Shown here piece by piece: positions 26,311-36,823 of a stretch of 64,000 nt of DNA. The DNA comes from Hyalangium gracile. Its GTDB lineage: Bacteria > Myxococcota > Myxococcia > Myxococcales > Myxococcaceae. The notes under the pieces are model-generated. The model was given only the letters and a program-made list of their open reading frames with translations. It was not told the DNA's origin and searched no databases. The stretch is taken from the NCBI RefSeq assembly GCF_020103725.1, contig NZ_JAHXBG010000002.1, positions 186,001 to 250,000 of the forward strand, in the 5' to 3' direction. The position numbers and the translations under genes were made by a program. Each line of letters begins with the position of its first letter. Positions within the stretch are counted from its first letter, which is position 1.

Positions 26311-27257
26311 CTGGAACGCGGACGTCACCCGCCTCGTACGCACTCGTGATGGCGCTGCTGCTGGTAGGGAGTGGATGCGTTGGGAGTTCCCGCCTCCATG
26401 AGGATTCGCTCTCCACGCAGAGCCTTCCCGAGATGGAATCCTCGGACGAAGTCTTCAATGTCTCCAACGGCAGCAAGGACTTCGGCAATCGCTACGCCTC
26501 CGTCGTCCTGGTTGCGATTGGAGGCGTTCCAGAGTGCAGTGGCGTGATCATCCATCCTCGACTCGTCCTCACGGCAGGTCACTGCGTATGTCGAGGACGC
26601 GAGGATCAGAACACCATCACCCTGGACAGCTCAGCCTGTGAGAAGACCGCAACGGCCATCGCCGTTGCCTATGATGCATCCACCGGACGTCCCAACTTCA
26701 GGCGCTACACAGGCACGGTCCGTCCCCACCGCGGCTTCAGAGCCGTCCTCAAGAAGAAGCGGCTGTCCGTACCTGCCGCCGTGGGATCGCAGGGCAACCA
26801 ATCCGATGCCGGAACACCCTATGTGGTCGTGAACACCGTGTCGGAGAGCAAGGCGGACCTCGCCCTGATCCTTCTCGACTCAGCCGCCGAGGGCCTTTTC
26901 CCCCCTGTCCCCCTGGCAAGAACCCACCCCACGGCCCACGCTCCCGTCGTCGTGGTCGGCTACGGAGCAGACGCCGTCGAGAACGGTCTCGCTGCATTCA
27001 ACGACGAGCAGCCGACCCGTCGCTTCGGCAAGAACTTCATTGCCCAACCTGGCGATGAGCGGTTCATGATCGAGCCACCGGGCTCGCTGGCGCTGCCAGG
27101 TGACAGCGGAGGACCTTGTTTCCGCGAGCAGCCCGAGGGCCTGTCGCTCGTCGGCATCAACTCGAGGTCAGCCCCTGGAAAGAGAGCGACCTTCACGAGC
27201 ACCTACCACTATCTGGACTGGCTGGACGCGGAGATCCGGCGAACGAACCAGATGTAG
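26307..27257 (+). CDS. Trypsin-like lipoprotein protease
   Basis: This is a 316-aa S1A-family protease with a lipoprotein signal (ALLLVGSGC, Cys near residue 24). All triad motifs are intact: LTAGHC (His), SKADLALILL (Asp) and ALPGDSGGPCF (Ser). An insertion of about 30 residues between His and Asp (KKKRLSVPAAVGSQGNQSDAG) is Ser/Gly-rich and flexible. The first in-frame ATG giving a signal peptide is 26307, which overlaps the stop of the upstream homologue. It is the last gene of the run and probably acts at the cell surface or in the periplasm. The convergent gene ends 19 bp away. Confidence 0.85.
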   Translation: MTGTRTSPASYALVMALLLVGSGCVGSSRLHEDSLSTQSLPEMESSDEVFNVSNGSKDFGNRYASVVLVAIGGVPECSGVIIHPRLVLTAGHCVCRGREDQNTITLDSSACEKTATAIAVAYDASTGRPNFRRYTGTVRPHRGFRAVLKKKRLSVPAAVGSQGNQSDAGTPYVVVNTVSESKADLALILLDSAAEGLFPPVPLARTHPTAHAPVVVVGYGADAVENGLAAFNDEQPTRRFGKNFIAQPGDERFMIEPPGSLALPGDSGGPCFREQPEGLSLVGINSRSAPGKRATFTSTYHYLDWLDAEIRRTNQM

Positions 27258-27276
27258 AGGCACGTACCGGGGAGAG

Positions 27277-27936
27277 CTACGGACTTCCCCCCCGCCGCTG
27301 CCGCCGCCACGCCGCGTAGGAGGCCACCAGCGCCCCCGCCAGCGCCCCCGCCAGCGCTCCCGCGGCCCGGCGTGACAGGCCTCCGTGCGTCGGCGCCTCC
27401 ATCCGGAACGTCTCCAGCGAGGCCTCCACCTTCGGCGCCAGCGCCTCCCACCGGACCGCCGGCGCGCTGACCATCACCACCGCGTGCCGCCCCTCGGACG
27501 CCAGCCCCGCCACCAGCACCGTCCTCACCTGCCCCGCCTCCTTCAACGTCCCCAGCACCTCCACCCTCGGCACCGGGCCGCCGAGCCGCTCCACCCGCTC
27601 CGGCACCAGCGTCAGCCCCAGCTCCCGCTCGAAGTGCCGCACCACCGCCGCCCCGAAGTCGTCCCGCTCCGAAGGGCTCGCGGAGAACGTCCCCTCCACC
27701 ACCGCCACCAGCAGCATCGCCGCCTCGGGCCCCTCCCCCTCCGACAGCGCCGCCGACAATGTCCGCGTCGCCCCCGGGTCCAGCGCCACCGCGCCCGCTC
27801 GCGTCCCCGCATAGGGCTCCTGCCGCACCATCCGGAACCCCGCGGGCGGACGGAAGCTGTAGCCGTCCTTGCGCAGCTCGGAGCCGAGCGCGCCCTGGGC
27901 CAGCCACAGGCTGAGTGTGAGCGAGGAGAGAAGCAT
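27277..27936 (-). CDS. Exported protein with C-terminal membrane anchor
   Basis: This is a 219-aa protein with an N-terminal signal (MLLSSLTLSLWLAQGALGS), an alpha/beta body of about 150 residues (SFRPPAGFRMVRQ, DDFGAAVVRHFERELGL, VRTVLVAGLASEGRHAVVMVSAP), and a Gly/Ala-rich transmembrane helix (AAGALAGALAGALVASYAAW) followed by a basic tail (RRQRRGG). The topology is a periplasmic body held by a C-terminal helix. The body resembles proteins of the PsbP/DUF1795 fold, but I cannot confirm it. It is divergent from the TPR-like gene at 27998 (61-bp gap). Confidence 0.65.
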   Translation of the reverse strand: MLLSSLTLSLWLAQGALGSELRKDGYSFRPPAGFRMVRQEPYAGTRAGAVALDPGATRTLSAALSEGEGPEAAMLLVAVVEGTFSASPSERDDFGAAVVRHFERELGLTLVPERVERLGGPVPRVEVLGTLKEAGQVRTVLVAGLASEGRHAVVMVSAPAVRWEALAPKVEASLETFRMEAPTHGGLSRRAAGALAGALAGALVASYAAWRRQRRGGSP

Positions 27937-27997
27937 GGGCCTGGACGAGGATAACCCCGTGCGTGACGTGGGCCCCGCACGTTAACCTGCCGCCGCG

Positions 27998-28480
27998 ATG
28001 ACCCCTGAAGCCCGGGCCGAGATGCAGGCGCGCGCCGAACGTGCCCTGCGGCGCGGAGAACTGGCCGAGGCGGTGGGCCTCTACGAGACGCTCGTCCAGC
28101 ACTTCCCCCAGGACGAGGCGCTGTCCCAGAAGCTCTCCCTCCTCCGCGAGTCCCTCCAGCCCATGGAGCTCCAGGCCACCAAGGCTCGTCCCCCCGCCAT
28201 CCCCGAGCCCGTCCCCCAAGGCCCCTCCTCCCCCGTCCAGGAGGGCGAGCGCCTCTTCGCCCTCGGCGACTATCCCGGCGCCGCCGCCGCCTACCGCCGC
28301 GCCCTCCAGGAGCGCCCCGACAACGAGCTCATCCAGGAGCGCCTCGTCGAGCTCTACCGCCTGGCTACCACCACCCCCCACCACTCCCCCACCGACCGGG
28401 CGCTCCCCAAGGAGCCCGAGCACCGCCTCCAGGCCCTGCTCGACCGCCTGGCCGCCAGGCGCCGCCTCAAGCGCGGTTGA
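27998..28480 (+). CDS. TPR-like repeat protein
   Basis: This is a 160-aa cytoplasmic protein. It has two tetratricopeptide-like units, RAERALRRGELAEAVGLYETLVQHFPQD (about 9-36) and GERLFALGDYPGAAAAYRRALQERPDN (about 82-108), joined by a Pro-rich linker (PPAIPEPVPQGPSSP). The C-terminus is basic (LAARRRLKRG). TPR units mediate protein-protein contacts; no catalytic domain is present. The ATG at 27998 has no strong RBS. The downstream pfk promoter overlaps the stop codon of this gene. Confidence 0.75.
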   Translation: MTPEARAEMQARAERALRRGELAEAVGLYETLVQHFPQDEALSQKLSLLRESLQPMELQATKARPPAIPEPVPQGPSSPVQEGERLFALGDYPGAAAAYRRALQERPDNELIQERLVELYRLATTTPHHSPTDRALPKEPEHRLQALLDRLAARRRLKRG

Positions 28481-28506
28481 CCTGTCATACCCCCGCATCC
28501 TTATAA
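28477..28506 (+). promoter_or_regulatory. Sigma70-like promoter of pfk-pkn4 with palindrome
   Basis: TTGACC (28477-28482) and TTATAA (28501-28506) are separated by 18 bp, close to the housekeeping consensus. A perfect 12-bp palindrome TCCTTATAAGGA (28498-28509) covers the -10 element and could be an operator. The -35 overlaps the stop codon of the upstream TPR gene. The pfk ATG is 137 bp beyond the -10. Confidence 0.6.
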
Positions 28507-28645
28507 GGACTGGAAGTTCCGGGTCCCCAGCCGACGCACCGCGCGATTCGTGCGTTGCACCCCCGGGGGGTGGGTCCTACAATCCCGCCCAGACGCCGCT
28601 GTCATAGGCGCTCCCCTGGTCCCTGACACCCGCGTCCGACTTTCT

Positions 28646-29743
28646 ATGCCCAGACCCCTGCGACTCGGAGTCCTCACCGGCGGCGGTGACTGCCCCGGCC
28701 TCAACGCCCTCATCCGAGGGCTGGTCAAGCGTGGCATCCACGAGTTTGGCCACGAGTTCGTGGGCATCGAGAACGGCTACATGGGGCTCGTCGAGCCCGA
28801 GCTCACCCGCCCCCTCACCGAAGAGGACACCCGCGGCATCCTCCCCAAGGGTGGCACCATCCTCGGCACCTCCAACAAGGCCAACCCCTTCCAGTACGCC
28901 GTCCGCGAGGGCGACACGTGGGTGGAGAAGGACGTCTCCGACATCGCCCTGCGCCGCGCCGAGGAGCTCAAGCTGGATGGAATCATCGCCATCGGCGGCG
29001 ACGGCACGCTGACGATCGGCCACAAGTTCACCGAGAAGGGGCTGCGCGTGGTCGGCTGCCCGAAGACGATCGACAACGATCTGTCCGGCACCGACCAGAC
29101 CTTCGGCTTCGACACCGCGCGCGCCATCTGCACGGAGGCCATCGACCGGCTGCACTCCACCGCCGAGGCGCATGACCGCGTCATGGTGGTGGAGATCATG
29201 GGTCGCAACTCCGGCTTCCTCACCCTGGACAGCGGCATCGCCGGGGGCGCGGACGTCATCCTCATCCCGGAGATCCCCTACCGAGTGGAGGCCATCGTCG
29301 AGAAGATCCGCCGCCGGGGCCGCCGCAAGCGCAGCTTCTCCATCATCGCCATCGCCGAGGGCGCCTACCCGGAGGGCGGCACCCTGGCCGTGCTCGACAA
29401 GGCCAGCGACATCCCCGGCCGCGGCGTGGTCCGCCTGGGCGGCGCGGGCAAGGTGTGCGCCGACCTGCTGGCGCGCCACATCGAGGCGGAGATCCGCGTC
29501 ACCGTGCTCGGCCACCTGCAGCGCGGCGGCACTCCCACCGCGGCCGACCGGGTGCTCGCCACCATGTACGGCTGCAAGGCGCTCGACCTGGTGCGCGACG
29601 GGCAGTGGGACTCCATGGTCGCGCTGCGCAATGGGAAGATCGTCACCGCGCCGCTGAGCGAGTCTCGCAAGGAGCGGCGCGTGGATCCGAACGGCGAGCC
29701 CGTCCGCTTCGCCAAGAGCATGGGCATCAGCTTCGGGGACTGA
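28646..29743 (+). CDS. pfkA: 6-phosphofructokinase
   Basis: This is a 365-aa enzyme that phosphorylates fructose 6-phosphate in glycolysis. Motifs are GVLTGGGDCPGLN at the N-terminus, IGGDGTL (about 117-121), PKTIDNDLSGTD (about 139-150), MGRNSG (185-190) and AEGAYPEGG. Gly120 at the site equivalent to E. coli Gly104 favours ATP as donor, while Lys140 replaces the Gly typical of classical ATP-PFKs; this Gly/Lys pair marks a mixed subgroup. I chose ATG 28646, which opens the fold. In M. xanthus the orthologue is activated by the kinase Pkn4, whose gene follows here after 23 bp. The Thr226 phosphosite I recall for M. xanthus is not Thr here: the region 221-232 is RRRGRRKRSFS. Confidence 0.93.
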   Translation: MPRPLRLGVLTGGGDCPGLNALIRGLVKRGIHEFGHEFVGIENGYMGLVEPELTRPLTEEDTRGILPKGGTILGTSNKANPFQYAVREGDTWVEKDVSDIALRRAEELKLDGIIAIGGDGTLTIGHKFTEKGLRVVGCPKTIDNDLSGTDQTFGFDTARAICTEAIDRLHSTAEAHDRVMVVEIMGRNSGFLTLDSGIAGGADVILIPEIPYRVEAIVEKIRRRGRRKRSFSIIAIAEGAYPEGGTLAVLDKASDIPGRGVVRLGGAGKVCADLLARHIEAEIRVTVLGHLQRGGTPTAADRVLATMYGCKALDLVRDGQWDSMVALRNGKIVTAPLSESRKERRVDPNGEPVRFAKSMGISFGD

Positions 29744-29766
29744 GGGCCGGGAGGGCTTTGGACACG

Positions 29767-31629
29767 ATGACGCTCGTTGGCCGCCAGATCGGTCGCTATC
29801 GCATCCTCGAGCAGCTCGGCTCGGGGGGCATGAGCGTCGTGTACAAGGGGCTCGACACCGCGCTGGACCGCGAGGTGGCGGTGAAGGTGCTCCACCCGCA
29901 CCTGGCCGGCAAGGACGAGTCCCGCCGCCGGCTGGCTCGCGAGGCCAGGGCCGTGGCGCGGCTGCACCACCCCAACATCCTCGAGGTGTTCGACTTCTCC
30001 GCGGCCGACTCGCAGAACGCGTACATCGTCACCGAGTACATCCGCGGCCGCACGCTGCGGCAGTACCTGGACGAGGGCGGCATCGATCCGCCCGAGATCG
30101 CCGCGATGATCATCCACGAGCTGGCCGCGGCGCTCGCCCACGCGCACGAGGAAGGCGTCATCCACCGCGACCTCAAGCCAGAGAACGTCATGGTCCGCGA
30201 GGACGGCGTGCTCAAGCTGATGGACTTCGGGATCGCCAAGCTCCTGGAGACCGAGGAGCGGATGACGCTCACCGGCGCGCTGGTGGGCTCGCCCGCGCAC
30301 ATGGCCCCGGAGATCATCGAAGGCCTGGAGGCCGGCCCCGAGGCGGACGTCTTCTCGCTGGGCATCATGCTCTACGCCTTCGTCACCGGCCGGCTGCCCT
30401 TCACCGCGTCCAACACGACGGCCACCCTCAAGCGCATCCTCGACGGCTCCTACGAGGACCCGCGCCGGCGCGTGGGCGCGCTCTCGGACGAGCTGGCGGA
30501 CATCATCACCCGGTGCCTGCAGCGCGACCGGCACCACCGCTACCCGAACGCCGCCGGGCTACGCGACGCGCTGGCCGACTACCTCACCGGCCTGGGCTTC
30601 CCTCGCGTGAACGAGGAGCTGGCCTCCTTCTTCACGGATCCGGACTCCTACAAGAAGACCGCCCGCCAGCGCATCGTCGCCACCCTGCTGGAGCGCAGCG
30701 AGCGCTTCCTGGCCGAGAAGCGCACCCCGCGCGCCCTGGCCAGCCTGAACCAGGTGCTCGCCCTGGACGGGCAGAACACCCGCGCCCTGGCGATGCTCGA
30801 CGGGCTCAACCGGGCCAGGCGTCGCCGGCTGTGGCTGAAGCGCGGCGCCCAGGCGGGCGTGGCGCTCGTCATCCTCACGGTGCTCGGCGCGGGAGGGTAC
30901 TTCCTCCTGCGCTCGCCCCCCACGACGGGTTCGCCTCCCGGCACGGACACGCCACCCCCCGGCACCGTCACGAAGCCGGCCGAGCCCGCCCCGACCAGGC
31001 CCGCCGAGCCGCCCACCCAGGCCCAGCCGACGGAGCCGGGCCTCAACGCACCGCTCCAGCCGCCCACCCCGCTGCCCATCCCACCGGGAGAGGCCCAGGG
31101 CGAGGAGCCGGCCAGCGCGAAGAAGCCCCCCACGCGCCCCGAGCCGTCCAAGCCCGACACCGCCCGCCCGGCCAGGGTGCGCGTCTCCATCCTGGTGCGC
31201 CCCTACGGCGCCATCCAGGTCGACGACGAGGCGCCCAGCCCCCAGCCGCTGGCCCAGCACGATCTGCAGCTCGCGCCCGGGCGCCACACCATCACGGTGC
31301 GGTGCGAGTGGTGCGAGGACGCTGTGGAGACCATCGACGTGGCCGCGGGCGCGGAGAACGTCTTCCGGCTGCGCGCCTCGCTCAAGCCCTCGCGGCTCTC
31401 GTTCGACTACGCGCCCGCCGAGGCGCAGGTGCGCGTGGGCAAGGAGTCCCGCACCGCGCGCGAGAGCCTGGAGCACCCGTTCGACATCACCTCGCCGCGC
31501 GGGCCGGCCATCTTCAAGCACCGCGTGGAGTACGAGGTGAGCCACCCGGGCTATCGGACGGAGAAGCGCGAGGTGCTTGTGGAGCCGGGCAAGCCCCTCA
31601 CCCTGCGCGGGAGCCTCGTCGCCGAATGA
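29767..31629 (+). CDS. pkn4: Membrane Ser/Thr protein kinase, Pkn4-like
   Basis: This is a 620-aa eukaryotic-type kinase. The kinase domain (about 11-280) has the Gly loop LGSGGMSVV, Lys40 in VAVKVL, HRDLKPEN (133-140), DFG (153-155) and SPAHMAPE, so it should be active. A helical region, one transmembrane helix (about 362-382), a Pro/Thr-rich linker and a C-terminal beta domain of PEGA type (YGAIQVDDEAP, LAPGRHTITV) place the C-terminus in the periplasm. It lies 23 bp after pfk. In M. xanthus Pkn4 sits directly downstream of pfk, phosphorylates phosphofructokinase and stimulates glycogen use in development; synteny makes orthology likely. The next gene overlaps by 4 bases. Confidence 0.88.
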   Translation: MTLVGRQIGRYRILEQLGSGGMSVVYKGLDTALDREVAVKVLHPHLAGKDESRRRLAREARAVARLHHPNILEVFDFSAADSQNAYIVTEYIRGRTLRQYLDEGGIDPPEIAAMIIHELAAALAHAHEEGVIHRDLKPENVMVREDGVLKLMDFGIAKLLETEERMTLTGALVGSPAHMAPEIIEGLEAGPEADVFSLGIMLYAFVTGRLPFTASNTTATLKRILDGSYEDPRRRVGALSDELADIITRCLQRDRHHRYPNAAGLRDALADYLTGLGFPRVNEELASFFTDPDSYKKTARQRIVATLLERSERFLAEKRTPRALASLNQVLALDGQNTRALAMLDGLNRARRRRLWLKRGAQAGVALVILTVLGAGGYFLLRSPPTTGSPPGTDTPPPGTVTKPAEPAPTRPAEPPTQAQPTEPGLNAPLQPPTPLPIPPGEAQGEEPASAKKPPTRPEPSKPDTARPARVRVSILVRPYGAIQVDDEAPSPQPLAQHDLQLAPGRHTITVRCEWCEDAVETIDVAAGAENVFRLRASLKPSRLSFDYAPAEAQVRVGKESRTARESLEHPFDITSPRGPAIFKHRVEYEVSHPGYRTEKREVLVEPGKPLTLRGSLVAE

Positions 31630-32615
31630 GTGTCCGCCTGACGCTCCTGTTCTGCCTGCTGTCAGCGCTGCTGGCACCGGTGGCGGCGCGCGCTCAGGAC
31701 GCGGACACGGAGCTGGCCGGCATCCGCGCCGCCTTCGAGTACGGCAAGTATGCCGAGGTCCTCGAGCGCTCGGGCACGCGGATCGATCGCGGCGGGCTGA
31801 GCGACGAGCAGCTCGTGGATCTGCACGAGCTGTCGGGCCTGGCCGCCTTCAACCTCCAGCGCATGAGCGACGCGGAGCGCCACTTCAGCGCGCTGCTCCG
31901 GCTGGAGCCGGACCACAGCCTGGATCCCTTCGTGGTGCCGCCTCCCGCCGTGGCGTACTTCGACAGGCTCAAGCAGCGCATGGACTCGGAGCTGGACTTC
32001 CTGCGCCAGGAGCGCCGCCTGCGCCAGGAGCGCGCCCGCGTGGAGGCCGAGCGCCGCGAGCGAGAGCGCCTGGCCGCCGAGGAGCAGCGCCGCCGCGTCG
32101 AGTCGCTCGCCCGCCAGGTGACGATCCGCACGGTGGAGAAGCGCAACTTCCTGGTGAACTTCGTCCCCTTCGGCGCGGGCCAGTTCCAGCAGGGCCGCAC
32201 CAGCCTCGGCGTCGTCTTCGCCGCCTCCGAGGGAGCGCTCGCGGTGACGAGCATCATCGCCTACTTCGCCTACGAGGCCCTCTTCGAGACGGACACCGTC
32301 GAGATCGAGGACGTGCTCACCGAGACGGGCAAGGCCACCCTCACCGTGCGCTACATCCCCACCAGCCGCTCGAGACAGGCGGACGCGTGGCGGCTGCTCA
32401 AGATTGGCTCGGCGGCGGGCTTCTACACCGTGTATGCGCTGGGTGTGTCCGACGCGCTCTACCATCATGAGGACCAGGTGGTGACGACCACCATCGAGGA
32501 GCGCCCCGCTCCGCCTCCGAGCACCGCTCCGACGCGCAGCGGCGCCCCCTCGGCCCACCTCAGGCTGTTTCCCACCTCCGGCGGGCTCGGCGCCGGACTC
32601 ACCCTCACCTTCTAG
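31626..32615 (+). CDS. Exported helical protein of the pkn4 operon
   Basis: This is a 329-aa exported protein with a signal peptide cut after AARA. Residues 25-110 resemble TPR-like helices (GIRAAFEYGKYAEVLERSG, MSDAERHFSALLRLEPDH). A highly charged Arg/Glu coiled coil (about 118-160) follows. Next comes VNFVPFGAGQFQQGRTSLG and two hydrophobic segments, as in proteins that associate with the envelope (compare DUF5683-type membrane proteins). The ATG overlaps the pkn4 stop (ATGA), so it is coupled to the kinase and may work with its periplasmic domain. No named family is assigned. Confidence 0.65.
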   Translation: MSVRLTLLFCLLSALLAPVAARAQDADTELAGIRAAFEYGKYAEVLERSGTRIDRGGLSDEQLVDLHELSGLAAFNLQRMSDAERHFSALLRLEPDHSLDPFVVPPPAVAYFDRLKQRMDSELDFLRQERRLRQERARVEAERRERERLAAEEQRRRVESLARQVTIRTVEKRNFLVNFVPFGAGQFQQGRTSLGVVFAASEGALAVTSIIAYFAYEALFETDTVEIEDVLTETGKATLTVRYIPTSRSRQADAWRLLKIGSAAGFYTVYALGVSDALYHHEDQVVTTTIEERPAPPPSTAPTRSGAPSAHLRLFPTSGGLGAGLTLTF

Positions 32616-32638
32616 CTCCGCATCCCCCTGGAGCCTCC

Positions 32639-34525
<1,887 letters not shown>

Positions 34526-34620
34526 CCTCCGTGCGACGCGACTGTCGTGGTCGGCGCGCGCGCACGGCCTCGGTCCTCTGCTAAATCCCCATCCTTCCTA
34601 TGGAATCCTCTCCTCCGCCT

Positions 34621-35190
34621 ATGGCCAAGGGATTGCTTGCGCTTCCGCTGTGGTGGCTGGGGCTGGCGTGGGTGGCGGGCATGGCGGGCGGGTGCCTCGT
34701 TCCCCAGGACGACACGCTCCTGGAGAGCATCCCCCAGCGCCGCAATCGCCCCCCTCGCATCGTGGAGACGCAGGTGCAGCCCCCCAACCCCATCATCCAG
34801 GACTTTGGCGCGGGAGGCCTGTGCGAGCTGGACTTCTCGGTCCTCGTGGAGGACCCGGACGTGGATGATCTCCTCACGGTGCGCTGGTACCTGGACTACG
34901 ACAACCAGAACCCCACCGGCTTCTTCCGGGAGTTCAAGCTGGCCAACAATGGCGAGCCCCAGCGCGGAGATCGGGCCACGCTGCGCATCAACCTGCGCGC
35001 GGCCAACAGCGCGCTGAGCACCCCCGGCGTGCACCTGGTGGAGGCGCTGGTGAGCGACACGCGCCTGACGGGCCGCGAGCCCGAGCCGGTGAGCACCGTC
35101 ACCCTGGACGGGGGCACCGTCATCGTCAACCCTGGCTACGCGGTGACCCAGGCCTGGTTCGTCACCACGGTGCGCGGAGACTGCCTATGA
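34621..35190 (+). CDS. Lipoprotein of unknown function
   Basis: This is a 189-aa lipoprotein with a long hydrophobic signal ending in a lipobox-like MAGGC (Cys near residue 25). The mature part is beta-rich (ELDFSVLVEDPDVDDLLTVRWY) and reads like a cadherin/PKD-type domain; 'EDPDVDDLLTVRWYLD' recalls Ca-binding Ig-like repeats. The C-terminus ends in GDCL. Start choice is uncertain: ATG 34600 adds seven residues, and neither ATG has a clear RBS. Its TGA overlaps the ATG of the next lipoprotein gene, so they form a pair. Confidence 0.65.
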   Translation: MAKGLLALPLWWLGLAWVAGMAGGCLVPQDDTLLESIPQRRNRPPRIVETQVQPPNPIIQDFGAGGLCELDFSVLVEDPDVDDLLTVRWYLDYDNQNPTGFFREFKLANNGEPQRGDRATLRINLRAANSALSTPGVHLVEALVSDTRLTGREPEPVSTVTLDGGTVIVNPGYAVTQAWFVTTVRGDCL

Positions 35191-36791
35191 GAACCCTGCG
35201 CGCGGCCCTGCTGGCGCTGGCCCTGACGAGCGCCGGGTGCGCCTACCTGCCGGACGATCCCGGGGAGAGCACGCTCGTCTGCCGCAACGACTCCGAGTGC
35301 GCCGAGGGCGAGGTGTGCTTCCTGGACGGCTGCGGCGATCCGGGCGAGCACATCATCGTGGAGGTGACGCCCAACCCGAAGACGGGCCTGCACGCCCAGG
35401 ACTTCCCGGTGGAGAACCTGCGGCCCCAGCAGCAGCTGGAGCTCTTCGGGCCCGCCTCGCTCGCGGGCCAGGTGCTCCGCGAGACGCTGCAGTCCAGCCC
35501 CAGCACCACCGCCTACTTCAGGCCCGTCTCCCTGCGCGTGACGGGCGAGAGCCTGCTCATCCCCGGCCTGACGCGCCGCTACGACAGCTCGCTCGTGCCC
35601 GACAATGGCCAGTACGCGCTCTACGTGGGCTCGGGCAGCTACAGCATCACCCTGCTCGCCGAGGATCCCGAGGTGCCACCGCTGACGGAGACGCGCGTGG
35701 TGGAGCCCGGCAGGACGGTGCCGCTCGACTTCCTGCTGCCCGCGTCCGCCGCCGTCACCCGCCTGTCCGGCCAGGTGGTGCGCCAGGGGAGCACGCGGGT
35801 GGACGCGGACCTGGAGGTGCAGGCCCTGGACGAGAGCCTGCGCCCCCTGTCCCAGCGCGTCCCCGTGTCGCGCGCCACGGGCGGCTTCCAGCTCGCGCTG
35901 CCTCCGTCCGCCGCGAAGCTGGAGCACGTGCTCGTGCAGGTGACCGTGCCGCGTGGCGATCCGCTGGTGCCGCAGAAGACGTTCACCGTGGATCCGCGCC
36001 CGGGCCTCACCCCGCCGCTGGAGCTGGGCGACTACGGCGAGCCGGTGACGGTGAAGGGCCGCGTGGTGAGCCTGGAGGGCCAGCCCGTGGCGAACGCCTC
36101 CGTCTACCTCCAGGGCAAGGTGGGCGGCGGAGGCCAGTTCCGCAGCCGCGCCGTCACCACCGGCACCGACGGGCGCTTCGAGCTGCTCTCCCTGCCCAGC
36201 CACCCGGACACGCCGCTGACGCTCTACGCCGTGCCGCCCCCGAGCTCCACCGCCGGCCTCACCCTGCAGGCCACCGCCATTCCGCGCGGCGGCGTCACGC
36301 TGAAGGACGTCACCTGCCCGGACAAGGTCGTCATCCAGGGCTCGCTGCTGCGCCCCGAGGGGCTCCCGGCCGCCGGAGTGCGCGTGATCGCCGAGCCCGT
36401 GGGAGAGGTGACGGGCTGGCCCCGGCCCGCGGTGGGCACCGAGGCGGAGGCCACCGACGAGGACGGCATCTACCGCCTCCGGCTGGATCCCGGCGAGTAC
36501 CGCTTCGACTTCATCCCCGCGGAGAACCTGCCGCGCGTCAGCCGCTTCGTCACGGTTCTGCCCTCGACGAACGCGGAGCTGGCGCCCTTCACGCTCTCCA
36601 AGGGCCGCCGCATCAACGGGACGGTGACGCTCGCCGAGCCGGCGTACGACAGCCCCATCCCGGGCGTCGCCTACGCCTCCATCCGCTTCTTCCGCGTGGT
36701 GAACGTGGAGGGCAGACCCACCTCGGTGCTGCTGGCCGAGACGGTGTCCGACAGCACCGGCCACTACGCCGCCAGCCTGCCCACGCGCTGA
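35187..36791 (+). CDS. Large lipoprotein with carboxypeptidase-regulatory-like repeats
   Basis: This is a 534-aa lipoprotein: signal MRTLRAALLALALTSAGC, lipidated Cys18. A Cys-rich knot follows (CRNDSECAEGEVCFLDGCGD, a pattern frequent in myxobacterial lipoproteins). The rest contains two or three transthyretin-like (carboxypeptidase regulatory) modules: VKGRVVSLEGQPVANASVYL, TGTDGRFELLSLPS, ATDEDGIYRLRLDPGEYRF and INGTVTLAEPAYDSPIPGV. These beta-sandwiches usually serve adhesion or scaffolding. It starts inside the stop of the upstream lipoprotein gene (ATGA) and ends the run that begins at pfk. It probably resides in the outer membrane. Confidence 0.75.
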   Translation: MRTLRAALLALALTSAGCAYLPDDPGESTLVCRNDSECAEGEVCFLDGCGDPGEHIIVEVTPNPKTGLHAQDFPVENLRPQQQLELFGPASLAGQVLRETLQSSPSTTAYFRPVSLRVTGESLLIPGLTRRYDSSLVPDNGQYALYVGSGSYSITLLAEDPEVPPLTETRVVEPGRTVPLDFLLPASAAVTRLSGQVVRQGSTRVDADLEVQALDESLRPLSQRVPVSRATGGFQLALPPSAAKLEHVLVQVTVPRGDPLVPQKTFTVDPRPGLTPPLELGDYGEPVTVKGRVVSLEGQPVANASVYLQGKVGGGGQFRSRAVTTGTDGRFELLSLPSHPDTPLTLYAVPPPSSTAGLTLQATAIPRGGVTLKDVTCPDKVVIQGSLLRPEGLPAAGVRVIAEPVGEVTGWPRPAVGTEAEATDEDGIYRLRLDPGEYRFDFIPAENLPRVSRFVTVLPSTNAELAPFTLSKGRRINGTVTLAEPAYDSPIPGVAYASIRFFRVVNVEGRPTSVLLAETVSDSTGHYAASLPTR

Positions 36792-36823
36792 GGCCTGGGC
36801 GGGCCGCGGGGCCTCTTGCCGAC

